Below are positions 1 to 5,414 of a stretch of DNA of 7,368 nt, piece after piece; position 1 is the stretch's first letter, and the number at the start of each line of letters is the position of its first letter. Position numbers and translations under genes: made by a program. The notes beneath the pieces were generated by a model. The model was given only the letters and a program-made list of their open reading frames with translations, searched no databases and was not told the DNA's origin. The stretch spans positions 1 to 7,368 of the forward strand of contig JAIRRL010000111.1 of NCBI GenBank assembly GCA_031255985.1. The letters run 5' to 3'. The DNA comes from Gracilibacteraceae bacterium. Its GTDB lineage: Bacteria > Bacillota > Desulfitobacteriia > Desulfitobacteriales > Syntrophobotulaceae.

Positions 1-283
1 GCAGCGGCATGACGATAAAAAGGATGCTGATTATCCAAGTCCGCATTAGCCCGGTCGCGTCGCTCAGCCCCAGCTCGGTGATTTGGGCGCCCGCCTGAAA
101 AAAATACGCGAAATTCAGGGCTATGCGCTCGTACATATACGAGATCATCAGATAAAAAACAAAGAAAATAACAAAGATGAATATGGCGGTGGTTATATCC
201 TTGCTTTGGAGAACGTTGCCCTTCCGCCGCTCGTCCCGCCTTTTCTTTGCTGTAGCCTGTTCGGTTTTTTCCTCCTCCGCCAA
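1..283 (-). CDS. flhB: FlhB, flagellar export switch protein (N-terminal part, 3' end outside window)
   Basis: FlhB is the membrane protein that opens the export gate. With FliK, it switches export from rod/hook to filament subunits after autocleavage in its C-terminal domain, which is outside this window. The first 94 codons are visible. The N-terminus AEEEKTEQATAKKRRDERRK followed by GNVLQSKDI is the FlhB signature (family pattern EKTEPATPKKxxxARxxGxVxxSxD). The first membrane segment is at about 30-48 (TAIFIFVIFFVFYLMIS), and a second begins near residue 84 (WIISILFIVMPL). It starts at TTG 283. The flhB and fliK products act together in hook-length control, and both lie in this window, at opposite edges. 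Confidence 0.93.
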   Translation of the reverse strand, partial: MAEEEKTEQATAKKRRDERRKGNVLQSKDITTAIFIFVIFFVFYLMISYMYERIALNFAYFFQAGAQITELGLSDATGLMRTWIISILFIVMPL

Positions 284-290
284 ATCCTCA

Positions 291-298
291 CCACCTTT
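291..298 (-). promoter_or_regulatory. Ribosome binding site AAAGGTGG for flhB
   Basis: AAAGGTGG on the minus strand lies 7 bases before the TTG at 283. No ATG or GTG is in frame between the upstream TGA (in frame, 24 bases before the start) and this TTG. The site therefore fixes a TTG start for flhB. Confidence 0.7.
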
Positions 299-316
299 AT
301 GATTTCACTCGCGCCC

Positions 317-338
317 GGCCTAAGATCCGGTTCAGGCC
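317..338 (-). repeat. Small inverted repeat spanning the fliR stop codon
   Basis: In the transcript, GGCCTGA (338-332, including the fliR TGA) can pair with TTAGGCC (323-317), 7 pairs including one G-U, around an 8-base loop ACCGGATC. There is no following U-run, so it is not a terminator by sequence. It may be chance or a minor mRNA structure in the 48-base fliR-flhB gap. Confidence 0.25.
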
Positions 339-1102
339 CTAAACAATTCCAGCACCCCGCTCAGATTCCGCAGCAGCATGTCCAGGACTCCATCCAAAAA
401 GCCGCTGTAGCTCGGCGTCAGCACGAACAAAACGACGTAACCGATGATCATCTTCAGTTCTATATTCAGGACGAATACGTTGATCTGGGGAATAGCCTTC
501 ATTATTATGCCAATCGCCACTTCCGTCATGAGATGAATGACTATGAGCGGCAAAGCCATCTTCGCCGCCAAAGTGATGATCGAACCGAAAAAAGCCACGG
601 CGTGTAGCGGCAAATCGGCGCCAAAAGTCCAGACGCCGACCGGCGCGACCTGAAAAGAAGAAATCACGATCTGCAAAAAAGTCAGATGAGCGTTGGATAT
701 GAAAAAAAGGAGCAAAAACATCGCGTTGAACACGCTGCCGATAACCGGCATATTGACGTTGCTCGACGGGTCGTACATCTTGGCCATCGCTATTCCCATC
801 TGCAAATCCAGCAATTCGCCGGCCAGCATCAAAAGCGACATGACCGCGTTGATAAAATACCCCAGCGTAAACCCGATCAGGAATTCGCGCCCGATCGACA
901 GAGCTATCGCCACCCAGGTCTGATAGGGCATTGGCGGCGCCGGCAGCGTGGACGCCGTCAGAACGGTAAGGACGACGACGAGACCGGCCTGGAACATCGC
1001 CGGGATATTGGCCCGGCCAAAAATACTGTTGAACAGCACCATCCCCGAAAAACGGGCCATGATAAAAATCCAGAAAACCAGATCGGCCAGTGTCGCTTCC
1101 AT
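332..1102 (-). CDS. fliR: FliR, flagellar type III export gate protein
   Basis: FliR is the single-copy subunit that caps the FliP ring in the export gate. The protein has 256 residues, the usual size. It has multiple hydrophobic segments, and family motifs are clear: FGRANIPAMFQAGL, REFLIGFTLGYFINAV, AGELLDLQMGIAMAKMYDP, then PQINVFVLNIELKMIIG near the C-terminus. Start ATG 1102 lies 3 bases after the fliQ stop with no clear ribosome binding site of its own, so it is probably translated by coupling to fliQ. The stop is TGA at 334-332, inside a small hairpin. The flhB gene follows after 48 bases. Confidence 0.96.
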   Translation of the reverse strand: MEATLADLVFWIFIMARFSGMVLFNSIFGRANIPAMFQAGLVVVLTVLTASTLPAPPMPYQTWVAIALSIGREFLIGFTLGYFINAVMSLLMLAGELLDLQMGIAMAKMYDPSSNVNMPVIGSVFNAMFLLLFFISNAHLTFLQIVISSFQVAPVGVWTFGADLPLHAVAFFGSIITLAAKMALPLIVIHLMTEVAIGIIMKAIPQINVFVLNIELKMIIGYVVLFVLTPSYSGFLDGVLDMLLRNLSGVLELFRA

Positions 1103-1105
1103 TCA

Positions 1106-1378
1106 TCATACCGAAAGAATCATCAGGGCGAAAACACGCCGGGTAAAGTCAATCAAAGTTTGCATCATCCAACCGCCGAAAACCATGAGCGCGGTCGTTA
1201 TGACCAATAGTTTCGGCACGAAGGTGAGCGTTTGCTCATTTATCTGCGTAGCCGACTGAAAAATGGATATCAGAAGCCCGACCATCAGGCTCAGGCCCAA
1301 AAGCGGTATCACCAATTTCAGAGCCGTGAAAATCGCGTCCTGCATCAGGGCGCTCAGATCGATTATCTCCGCGCTCAT
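1106..1378 (-). CDS. fliQ: FliQ, flagellar type III export gate protein
   Basis: FliQ is a two-helix membrane subunit of the export gate, packing around the FliP-FliR core. The protein has 90 residues, the normal length (about 89). Membrane hairpin: residues about 20-40 (LKLVIPLLGLSLMVGLLISI) and 57-77 (LLVITTALMVFGGWMMQTLI). The conserved loop between them, FQSATQINEQTLTFVPK (40-56), is diagnostic. The start is fixed by GGGAGG. The stop TGA is followed by a second TGA, then the fliR ATG 3 bases after the first stop. Confidence 0.95.
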   Translation of the reverse strand: MSAEIIDLSALMQDAIFTALKLVIPLLGLSLMVGLLISIFQSATQINEQTLTFVPKLLVITTALMVFGGWMMQTLIDFTRRVFALMILSV

Positions 1379-1384
1379 AACAAT

Positions 1385-1390
1385 CCTCCC
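1385..1390 (-). promoter_or_regulatory. Ribosome binding site GGGAGG for fliQ
   Basis: GGGAGG on the minus strand, in the 17-base fliP-fliQ gap, lies 6 bases before ATG 1378. It sets the fliQ start at MSAEIIDLS and excludes the in-frame open extension up to 1438, which would overlap fliP. Confidence 0.8.
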
Positions 1391-1395
1391 CGCCG

Positions 1396-2061
1396 TCAGT
1401 GAAAACCGCGCACCAGCGTGTCCACGGTCATCGCCCAACCATCCACCAGCACGAACAGCAATAATTTGAACGGCATGGAAATCATCACCGGCGGCAACAT
1501 GATCATGCCCATCGACATCAAAGTGCTGGCGACCACCATATCAATTACGATAAACGGCAGATAAATCAGAAAGCCAATGATGAAAGCCTGCCGCAGCTCG
1601 CTGGTCATAAAAGAGGGAACTACCACCGTCATGCTCAGATCCATCGGATTTTCCGGCATGGACATTTCCGCAAAGCCGAGGAAAATATCCAGATCGCCCG
1701 GTTTAGTCTGGCGCAGCATGAATTCCTTCAAAGGGGCCTGCATGTTCGCAAGCGCCGTTTGTCCGTCTATCTCCCCCGCCTCATAGGGCAAATAGGCGTC
1801 GGTATAAATGGCGGCGACCACCGGCTGCATAATGAACAGGCTGAGAAAAAGGGCGATGCCGACTAATACCTGGTTGGGCGGCGACTGCTGCATACCGAGC
1901 GCGTTGCGCAGAAAGGAAAGGACGATGATGATGCGCGTAAAACTCGTCATCATGATGACGATAGACGGCAGCAACGTTATCAGAGAAAGAAGGAACAGTA
2001 TTTCCAGCGTATTGGTCTGGCCGCTCAACAAGCCTTCCAGATCAACCATCGGCTTTGTCAC
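1396..2061 (-). CDS. fliP: FliP, flagellar type III export gate protein
   Basis: FliP forms, with FliQ and FliR, the helical export gate in the basal body membrane. It has 221 residues from GTG 2061, or 217 from ATG 2049; 221 is also the Bacillus length. Four membrane segments are expected: ILFLLSLITLLPSIVIMMTS, VLVGIALFLSLFIMQPVVAA, AFIIGFLIYLPFIVIDMVVA and MPFKLLLFVLVDGWAM. Family signatures: SFTRIIIVLSFLRNALG, PPNQVLVGIALFL, VVVPSFMTSELRQAF, ASTLMSMGMIMLPPVMISMP. No cleavable signal peptide, unlike enteric FliP. It overlaps the end of fliO by 20 bases (GTG) or 8 bases (ATG); neither start has a convincing ribosome binding site, so translation is probably coupled. The stop is TGA. Confidence 0.96.
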   Translation of the reverse strand: MTKPMVDLEGLLSGQTNTLEILFLLSLITLLPSIVIMMTSFTRIIIVLSFLRNALGMQQSPPNQVLVGIALFLSLFIMQPVVAAIYTDAYLPYEAGEIDGQTALANMQAPLKEFMLRQTKPGDLDIFLGFAEMSMPENPMDLSMTVVVPSFMTSELRQAFIIGFLIYLPFIVIDMVVASTLMSMGMIMLPPVMISMPFKLLLFVLVDGWAMTVDTLVRGFH

Positions 2062-2422
2062 TCGCTTTCCCGCCCGGCTCGCGCCGGACTAATCCGCGCC
2101 AGACCGCGGCGAACGGCAATTCCGCTTCTTCCGCCGCCGGCGGGGCGAAATCATCTGTCCAGGTTTCCAGCACCGAGATATTTTCGGCTACCCCAAGAAA
2201 AAATGTTTTGCCGCTCACCGTAACGACCAGCAGGTATTTGTCCCTTCCCACCGGCGCCCGGTCAACAATTTTTATGATATTCCCGCCGCGGACAAAACCG
2301 TTTTTGCCGGCCAAGCGGCGCGCCAGAACGTAAGTGAGAAATATGGCCCCGATCACAACAGCCAAAGCCGCTAAAACTGTAAAAATCTGGGCTATACCCA
2401 GGCTGTCCCCCCCCACGCTCAA
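2042..2422 (-). CDS. fliO: FliO (FliZ), flagellar export gate assembly protein
   Basis: FliO is a small membrane protein that helps assemble the FliP/FliR core of the flagellar type III export gate. The protein has about 126 residues. One membrane segment occupies about residues 10-35 (AQIFTVLAALAVVIGAIFLT) and is followed by a positive ARRLAGKNG. The cytoplasmic FliO domain then has IIKIVDRAPVGRDKYLLVVT and VSGKTFFLGVAENISVLE. No cleavable signal peptide is seen, unlike Bacillus FliZ (about 219 residues). The start is uncertain: TTG 2422 has GAGG 5 bases upstream, GTG 2425 is too close to it, and GTG 2416 is 11 bases away. A run of eight G lies at codons 3-6. The end overlaps fliP. Sequence conservation in this family is low; position and pattern make the call. 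Confidence 0.85.
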   Translation of the reverse strand: MSVGGDSLGIAQIFTVLAALAVVIGAIFLTYVLARRLAGKNGFVRGGNIIKIVDRAPVGRDKYLLVVTVSGKTFFLGVAENISVLETWTDDFAPPAAEEAELPFAAVWRGLVRREPGGKASDKADG

Positions 2423-2432
2423 CACATCCTCA

Positions 2433-2795
2433 CTATTTCAGCAGATCACGCACTGTTTTCAGGATTCGATCCGCCTTAAAGGGTTTAACGATGAAATCCC
2501 TGGCCCCCAGCTTGATCGCCTCTACCACCATTGCTTCCTGCCCCATGGCGGAACACATGACGACCAAAGCTTCCGGATGCTTGCTCTTGATTTCCTTCAG
2601 GGCTTCCAAGCCATCCTTGTTCGGCATCGTTATATCCATGATAGTAAGATCAGGCTTATTGGCCTCATACTGCTGCACGGCCTGTTCCCCGTCCGCCGCT
2701 TCCACAATGTCGCTCAGGCCGTCCTTGGTCAGAGTATCCTTGATCATCATCCGCATGAACGCCGCGTCGTCCACTACCATTATTTTTTTTGCCAT
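2433..2795 (-). CDS. cheY: CheY, chemotaxis response regulator
   Basis: CheY is the single-domain receiver phosphorylated by CheA. CheY-P binds FliM and controls rotation, and FliY, encoded next door, removes the phosphate. The protein has 120 residues, the Bacillus CheY length, with near-identical landmark segments (VVDDAAFMRMMIKD, MDITMPNKDG, VMCSAMGQEAMV, ARDFIVKPF). The phosphorylation residue is Asp54, the metal-binding acidic pair Asp9/Asp10, the switch Ser82, Lys104 and the aromatic switch residue Phe101 (Tyr in E. coli). No output domain. Start ATG 2795 has TGAGGTG 8 bases upstream. Codons 2-4 contain an A8 run. The stop is TAG, followed immediately by TGA. It lies 18 bases after fliY. 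Confidence 0.96.
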   Translation of the reverse strand: MAKKIMVVDDAAFMRMMIKDTLTKDGLSDIVEAADGEQAVQQYEANKPDLTIMDITMPNKDGLEALKEIKSKHPEALVVMCSAMGQEAMVVEAIKLGARDFIVKPFKADRILKTVRDLLK

Positions 2796-2813
2796 TTCTT
2801 CAACACCTCAATA

Positions 2814-4115
2814 CTATAGACTCAAAAGGTCTTGCCGTTTTAAGATTTCAGTTATCCTGACCCCGAAATTATCCCCGATCACCACTACGTCTCCTTTCGC
2901 TATCGGCTGCCCGTTCACGATGATGTCCACCTGCGCTCCGGCCTGTTTATCCAGTTCCAAGACCGTTCCCTGGGTAAATTCCAGGATTTCCTTGACCTTG
3001 CGCACCGCTTTTCCGATCTCCACCGTCACTTCCAGAGGGACGGAGCGAAGCAGATCCAAATTTTCCGGCGCCGCGGCGCTCGAAAACACCGGTTCCTCAT
3101 CAAAATTCCGCAACTGCACCGGCCGGGCCTGGCTGAACTCGCCCGCCGCTTGAATCACCCGGTTGGGCGCCGTCTGATATTGCCGCGGATCCTGATATAT
3201 CGGCTGACCCTGATAAACCGGCTGTTGCGCCGGATAACCCGGCGGCGGCGCGGCATACGCCGGCGGCGTCCCGTAAACTTCCGGCGGCGGACTCTGGTAA
3301 GCCGGCGGCGGCGCCTGCGGTTGTGGCGGCGGCGCCTGCGGTTGCGGTGGCGGCGCGATCTCCGGCTGTGGCGGCGGCGCCTGTGGCTGCGGCGGCGGCG
3401 CTTGCGGCTGCGCGATCTCCGGTTGTGGCGGCGGCGCCTGTGGCTGTGGCGGCGGCGCTTGCGCCTGTGGCTGTGGCGGCGGCGCGATCTCCGGTTGTGG
3501 CGGCGGCGCTTCTACTACGGAGCCGAATAAAATCCCCAGCATCTCTCGGACGAGCTGCTGCGTCATCACGCAGAGGAACTTGCTCTCCATAACGCCTTCC
3601 ACGTCCAGGAGGAAAGAGACGGTGATCACATCCTCGTCCGGCTGGCTGTCGGGCAGAATGGTACGGCCCCGCTCCACAGTCACCGGCACCGGCGTGGAAA
3701 TATTGATCGTACGCCCGAAAAAATCGGAAAGCGCCGTCGCGGAGGAACCCATCATCTGGTTCATCACTTCGCAAATTACGCTCGTACTCATTTCGTCCAT
3801 CGGCGCGTCCGGCGTCTGTCCCATCATCCCGGCCGTCATGATATTGACTATGGCGTTGACGTCCTCCAGCTTCAAAACCAGAATATTATTGCCGCTGATA
3901 CCCTCCACATACGTTATCGCCACACCCACGGCCGGCTCAAATTCATCGATGACTATGCTGCCGGCCAGAGCCTGCTCAACCTGAGGCGTCGTAATAGTGA
4001 CCTTCTTTTCCAGCATTGTCGAGATGGCGGTAGCTGCCGAACCCATGCTAATATTCATTATTTCCCCAATGGCGTCTACGTCCATGGCTGAAAAAAGTTT
4101 ATTGTCCGGTTCCAT
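2814..4115 (-). CDS. fliY: FliY, motor switch protein with CheC-type CheY-P phosphatase domain and FliN/SpoA domain
   Basis: FliY is the Bacillota counterpart of FliN. It sits in the C-ring and dephosphorylates CheY-P. The protein is 433 residues from ATG 4115, longer than Bacillus FliY (about 378). Domains: a short N-terminus; CheC-like phosphatase (about 10-200) with both active-site helices, AIGEIMNISMGSAATAIS (Glu18, Asn21) and ICEVMNQMMGSSATALS (Glu116, Asn119); a Pro/Gln linker (about 203-330) with roughly eight APPPQP(Q/E) repeats and a Tyr/Gln/Pro-rich stretch; and the SpoA/FliN domain (about 352-429: VPLEVTVEIGKAVRKVKEIL, LDKQAGAQVDIIVNGQPIA). The ATG at 4115 is preferred over the GTG at 4118, because GAGAGGG lies 8 bases upstream of the ATG. 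The ATG overlaps the fliM TGA. The stop is TAG, followed by TAT TGA. Both catalytic pairs are present, so phosphatase activity is expected. Confidence 0.95.
   Translation of the reverse strand: MEPDNKLFSAMDVDAIGEIMNISMGSAATAISTMLEKKVTITTPQVEQALAGSIVIDEFEPAVGVAITYVEGISGNNILVLKLEDVNAIVNIMTAGMMGQTPDAPMDEMSTSVICEVMNQMMGSSATALSDFFGRTINISTPVPVTVERGRTILPDSQPDEDVITVSFLLDVEGVMESKFLCVMTQQLVREMLGILFGSVVEAPPPQPEIAPPPQPQAQAPPPQPQAPPPQPEIAQPQAPPPQPQAPPPQPEIAPPPQPQAPPPQPQAPPPAYQSPPPEVYGTPPAYAAPPPGYPAQQPVYQGQPIYQDPRQYQTAPNRVIQAAGEFSQARPVQLRNFDEEPVFSSAAAPENLDLLRSVPLEVTVEIGKAVRKVKEILEFTQGTVLELDKQAGAQVDIIVNGQPIAKGDVVVIGDNFGVRITEILKRQDLLSL
3303..3508 (-). repeat. Tandem repeat encoding the APPPQP(Q/E) linker of FliY
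   Basis: This imperfect in-frame tandem repeat has a 21- or 24-base unit encoding APPPQPQ or APPPQPEI, about eight copies with small insertions (QA, AQPQ). On the plus strand it shows as repeated GGCGGCGGCGC(C/T)TG(C/T)GG(C/T)TG. Copies differ mainly at third positions, and the EI-containing copies recur about every two or three units, suggesting growth by duplication. It joins the phosphatase and SpoA domains and is probably disordered. Copy number may vary among strains. Confidence 0.9.
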
Positions 4116-5113
4116 CACAGCTTCCCTCTCTTTTCATAGTAATCTATTATTTTAACGGCTTTTCTCTGTTTCCTCACTCCCAGCGCGCCGTAAAACCACG
4201 GTTTTTTTCCTTCCATCAGCACAACCGGCGAACTAACGCTTTTGTCCAGCTCTATCACGTCTCCCACTCTCAGATGAAGAATATCGGCGAAATGAATACG
4301 GGCCTCGCCCAAAACCGCCGTCAATTCCAGAGAACTTTCCTCCACCGATTTGAAAATGCTCTTGGCTCCAAGCTCGTTAGCCTGATCCTTGCGCGGTTCC
4401 CTGATTTCGCGTTCTTCCATCGCCTTGAGCAACTCCGCCAGGCTGGCCCCGGACATGCACACGTTCATCAAACCTTCGATATGCTGCATCTTGATATTGA
4501 TGACTATGATGAGAACCGTTTCATCCGCGTTCATAGACTGACCCAGCCGGGCGTTGGTATCTATTTTCCGCAGAGTCGGCTCTATGACAAAATAACTGGC
4601 CCAGGGGGCTTTCAGCATCGGTCCCATTTGCGCGAGCAGATTCTCCAGGATAGTCAGCTCTATTTCCGTATAGTCCCGCATGTAATTATACCCCTCGCCG
4701 CTGCCGCCGAGCATACGGTCGATGATGGAAAACGAGACTGTTTTCGATAATTCCATGAGCAGCAACTGATCCTCTATTTTTTCGTCCTCCGGATAATTGA
4801 TGTTAAAATTGCCGATAAGGACGGAGTCCGCCAGCGCGTTGCTGTATTCGTAATACTTCTGTTCCTCTATCTGTAAAACCTCAGCTTCACAGTACACACG
4901 CAGAATCCCGGACAGATAGGAAGCAAGCCGGCGGGAAAAATTTTGGTAAATACTGTCAATTATTTTTAACTGTTCGCGGGTAAATCGCTTCGGGCTGCGA
5001 AAATCATATTCCTTGATCCTTTTCTTACTGTCCTCTTCCCCTACTGGCGTTTCGCCGGAACTCAAACTCTTGAGCAGTTCGTCTATCTGGCTTTGCGACA
5101 GAATCTCCGCCAT
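4115..5113 (-). CDS. fliM: FliM, flagellar motor switch protein
   Basis: FliM is the C-ring protein that binds phosphorylated CheY and FliG and sets rotation direction. The protein has 332 residues, the usual length. Residues 1-17 (MAEILSQSQIDELLKSL) are the conserved N-terminal CheY-P binding peptide, followed by a short linker. Residues 33-45 (IKEYDFRSPKRFT) are the conserved entry into the middle CheC-like domain. GGSG at 136-139 matches the GGxG loop that contacts FliG. The C-terminal SpoA domain (about 250-325) contains LGEARIHFADILHLRVGDVI and ends in an RKAVKIIDYYEKRGKL tail. Start ATG 5113 has a GAGG 4 bases upstream and a stronger AAGGAGG further up, and the N-terminus matches the family exactly. 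The stop TGA overlaps the fliY start. Confidence 0.97.
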   Translation of the reverse strand: MAEILSQSQIDELLKSLSSGETPVGEEDSKKRIKEYDFRSPKRFTREQLKIIDSIYQNFSRRLASYLSGILRVYCEAEVLQIEEQKYYEYSNALADSVLIGNFNINYPEDEKIEDQLLLMELSKTVSFSIIDRMLGGSGEGYNYMRDYTEIELTILENLLAQMGPMLKAPWASYFVIEPTLRKIDTNARLGQSMNADETVLIIVINIKMQHIEGLMNVCMSGASLAELLKAMEEREIREPRKDQANELGAKSIFKSVEESSLELTAVLGEARIHFADILHLRVGDVIELDKSVSSPVVLMEGKKPWFYGALGVRKQRKAVKIIDYYEKRGKL

Positions 5114-5165
5114 CCGTCCTCATCGCCTCCTTCCCGCGCGGCGTACCGCCGCAAATTACCGTGCC

Positions 5166-5351
5166 CTAACCGATCGTAATCCGCCGCCGGAAATCCACTA
5201 CCCGCTGCACGACGGCGCGGGGCGACTCCTTCACGGCTATTTTCTTGCCGGAGGTGAGCGCGATAACCGTATCCGGCGACTGCTCAACAGTTTCGATCAA
5301 ATCGCAATTCAGAATAAATTCTTCATCATTCAGCTTGGTTAAGGTGATCAC
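5166..5351 (-). CDS. flbD: FlbD/SwrD family small flagellar protein
   Basis: This 61-residue protein belongs to the FlbD family encoded just after flgE in Bacillota flagellar operons. In Bacillus subtilis the homologue SwrD is reported to increase flagellar torque and support swarming, probably acting at the stators. It is unrelated to the Caulobacter regulator also named FlbD. The family pattern is visible: ITLTKLNDEEFILNCDLIET, then PDTVIALTSGKKIAVKES and VVDFRRRI. It starts at GTG 5351; an in-frame TGA lies 15-17 bases upstream, so no earlier start is possible. The ribosome binding site is weak (AAAGG, 11 bases upstream). It ends in TAG with no nearby back-up stop, so TAG does terminate translation here if the family length is right. 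The next gene is fliM after 52 bases, with no fliL between. Confidence 0.88.
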   Translation of the reverse strand: MITLTKLNDEEFILNCDLIETVEQSPDTVIALTSGKKIAVKESPRAVVQRVVDFRRRITIG

Positions 5352-5374
5352 TTCACATCCGGCCTTTCATTGTA

Positions 5375-5405
5375 TAAAGCTCAAAGCTTCAAGCTCTGAG
5401 CTTTA
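5375..5405 (-). repeat. Inverted repeat (hairpin) in the flgE-flbD gap
   Basis: A perfect 9-base inverted repeat, TAAAGCTCA at 5375-5383 against TGAGCTTTA at 5397-5405, encloses a 13-base centre. The centre can add a short AGC/GCT stem (5385-5387 with 5393-5395) around a TTCAA loop. In the minus-strand transcript the 3' flank reads ATACAATG, so there is no U-run and it does not look like a strong intrinsic terminator. Possible roles are an mRNA processing or stabilising site, or weak attenuation between the hook genes and the switch genes. Role not shown by sequence. Confidence 0.5.
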
Positions 5406-5406
5406 A

Positions 5407-5412
5407 ATTATA
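5407..5412 (-). promoter_or_regulatory. TATAAT box, possible internal promoter before flbD
   Basis: An exact TATAAT lies on the minus strand directly after the flgE TAA stop, in an AT-rich island within otherwise GC-richer sequence. About 17 bases upstream the hexamer is GTGGTG, a poor match to TTGACA, and there is no TGn extension. Any transcript would start around 5400, inside the hairpin. It could be a weak internal promoter for flbD-fliM-fliY-cheY and the export genes, or chance in AT-rich sequence. Confidence 0.25.
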
Positions 5413-5414
5413 TT

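Noticed and set aside
686..1210. Plus-strand open frame of 174 codons opposite fliR/fliQ (and similar ones at 83-607, 2334-2819, 4274-4750, 5883-6359)
   Set aside because: They are antisense to well-conserved flagellar genes, rich in His/Arg/Gln typical of antisense frames, and show no recognisable family or translation signal.
3303..3508. CRISPR-like periodic repeats
   Set aside because: The units are 21-24 bases, contiguous without unique spacers, and in frame inside fliY.
3150..3530. Plus-strand Arg-rich frame (126 codons) and Ala/Val-rich frame at 3323-3592 opposite fliY
   Set aside because: Both are mirror readings of the Pro/Gln repeat DNA. Their composition comes from the GGCGGC repeats, with no domain, no ribosome binding site and strong coding evidence on the other strand.
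3100..3774. Second minus-strand frame of 224 codons inside fliY, and one at 339-1109 inside fliR
   Set aside because: Out-of-frame shadows of fliY and fliR. The Ala/Thr/Gly/Arg-rich composition reflects GC-rich codons of the real frame.
5375..5405. Intrinsic transcription terminator after flgE
   Set aside because: The stem is only moderately GC-rich and lacks a U-run on the minus strand. On the plus strand the 3' flank is AT-rich but not a clean T-run, and no plus-strand gene needs it.
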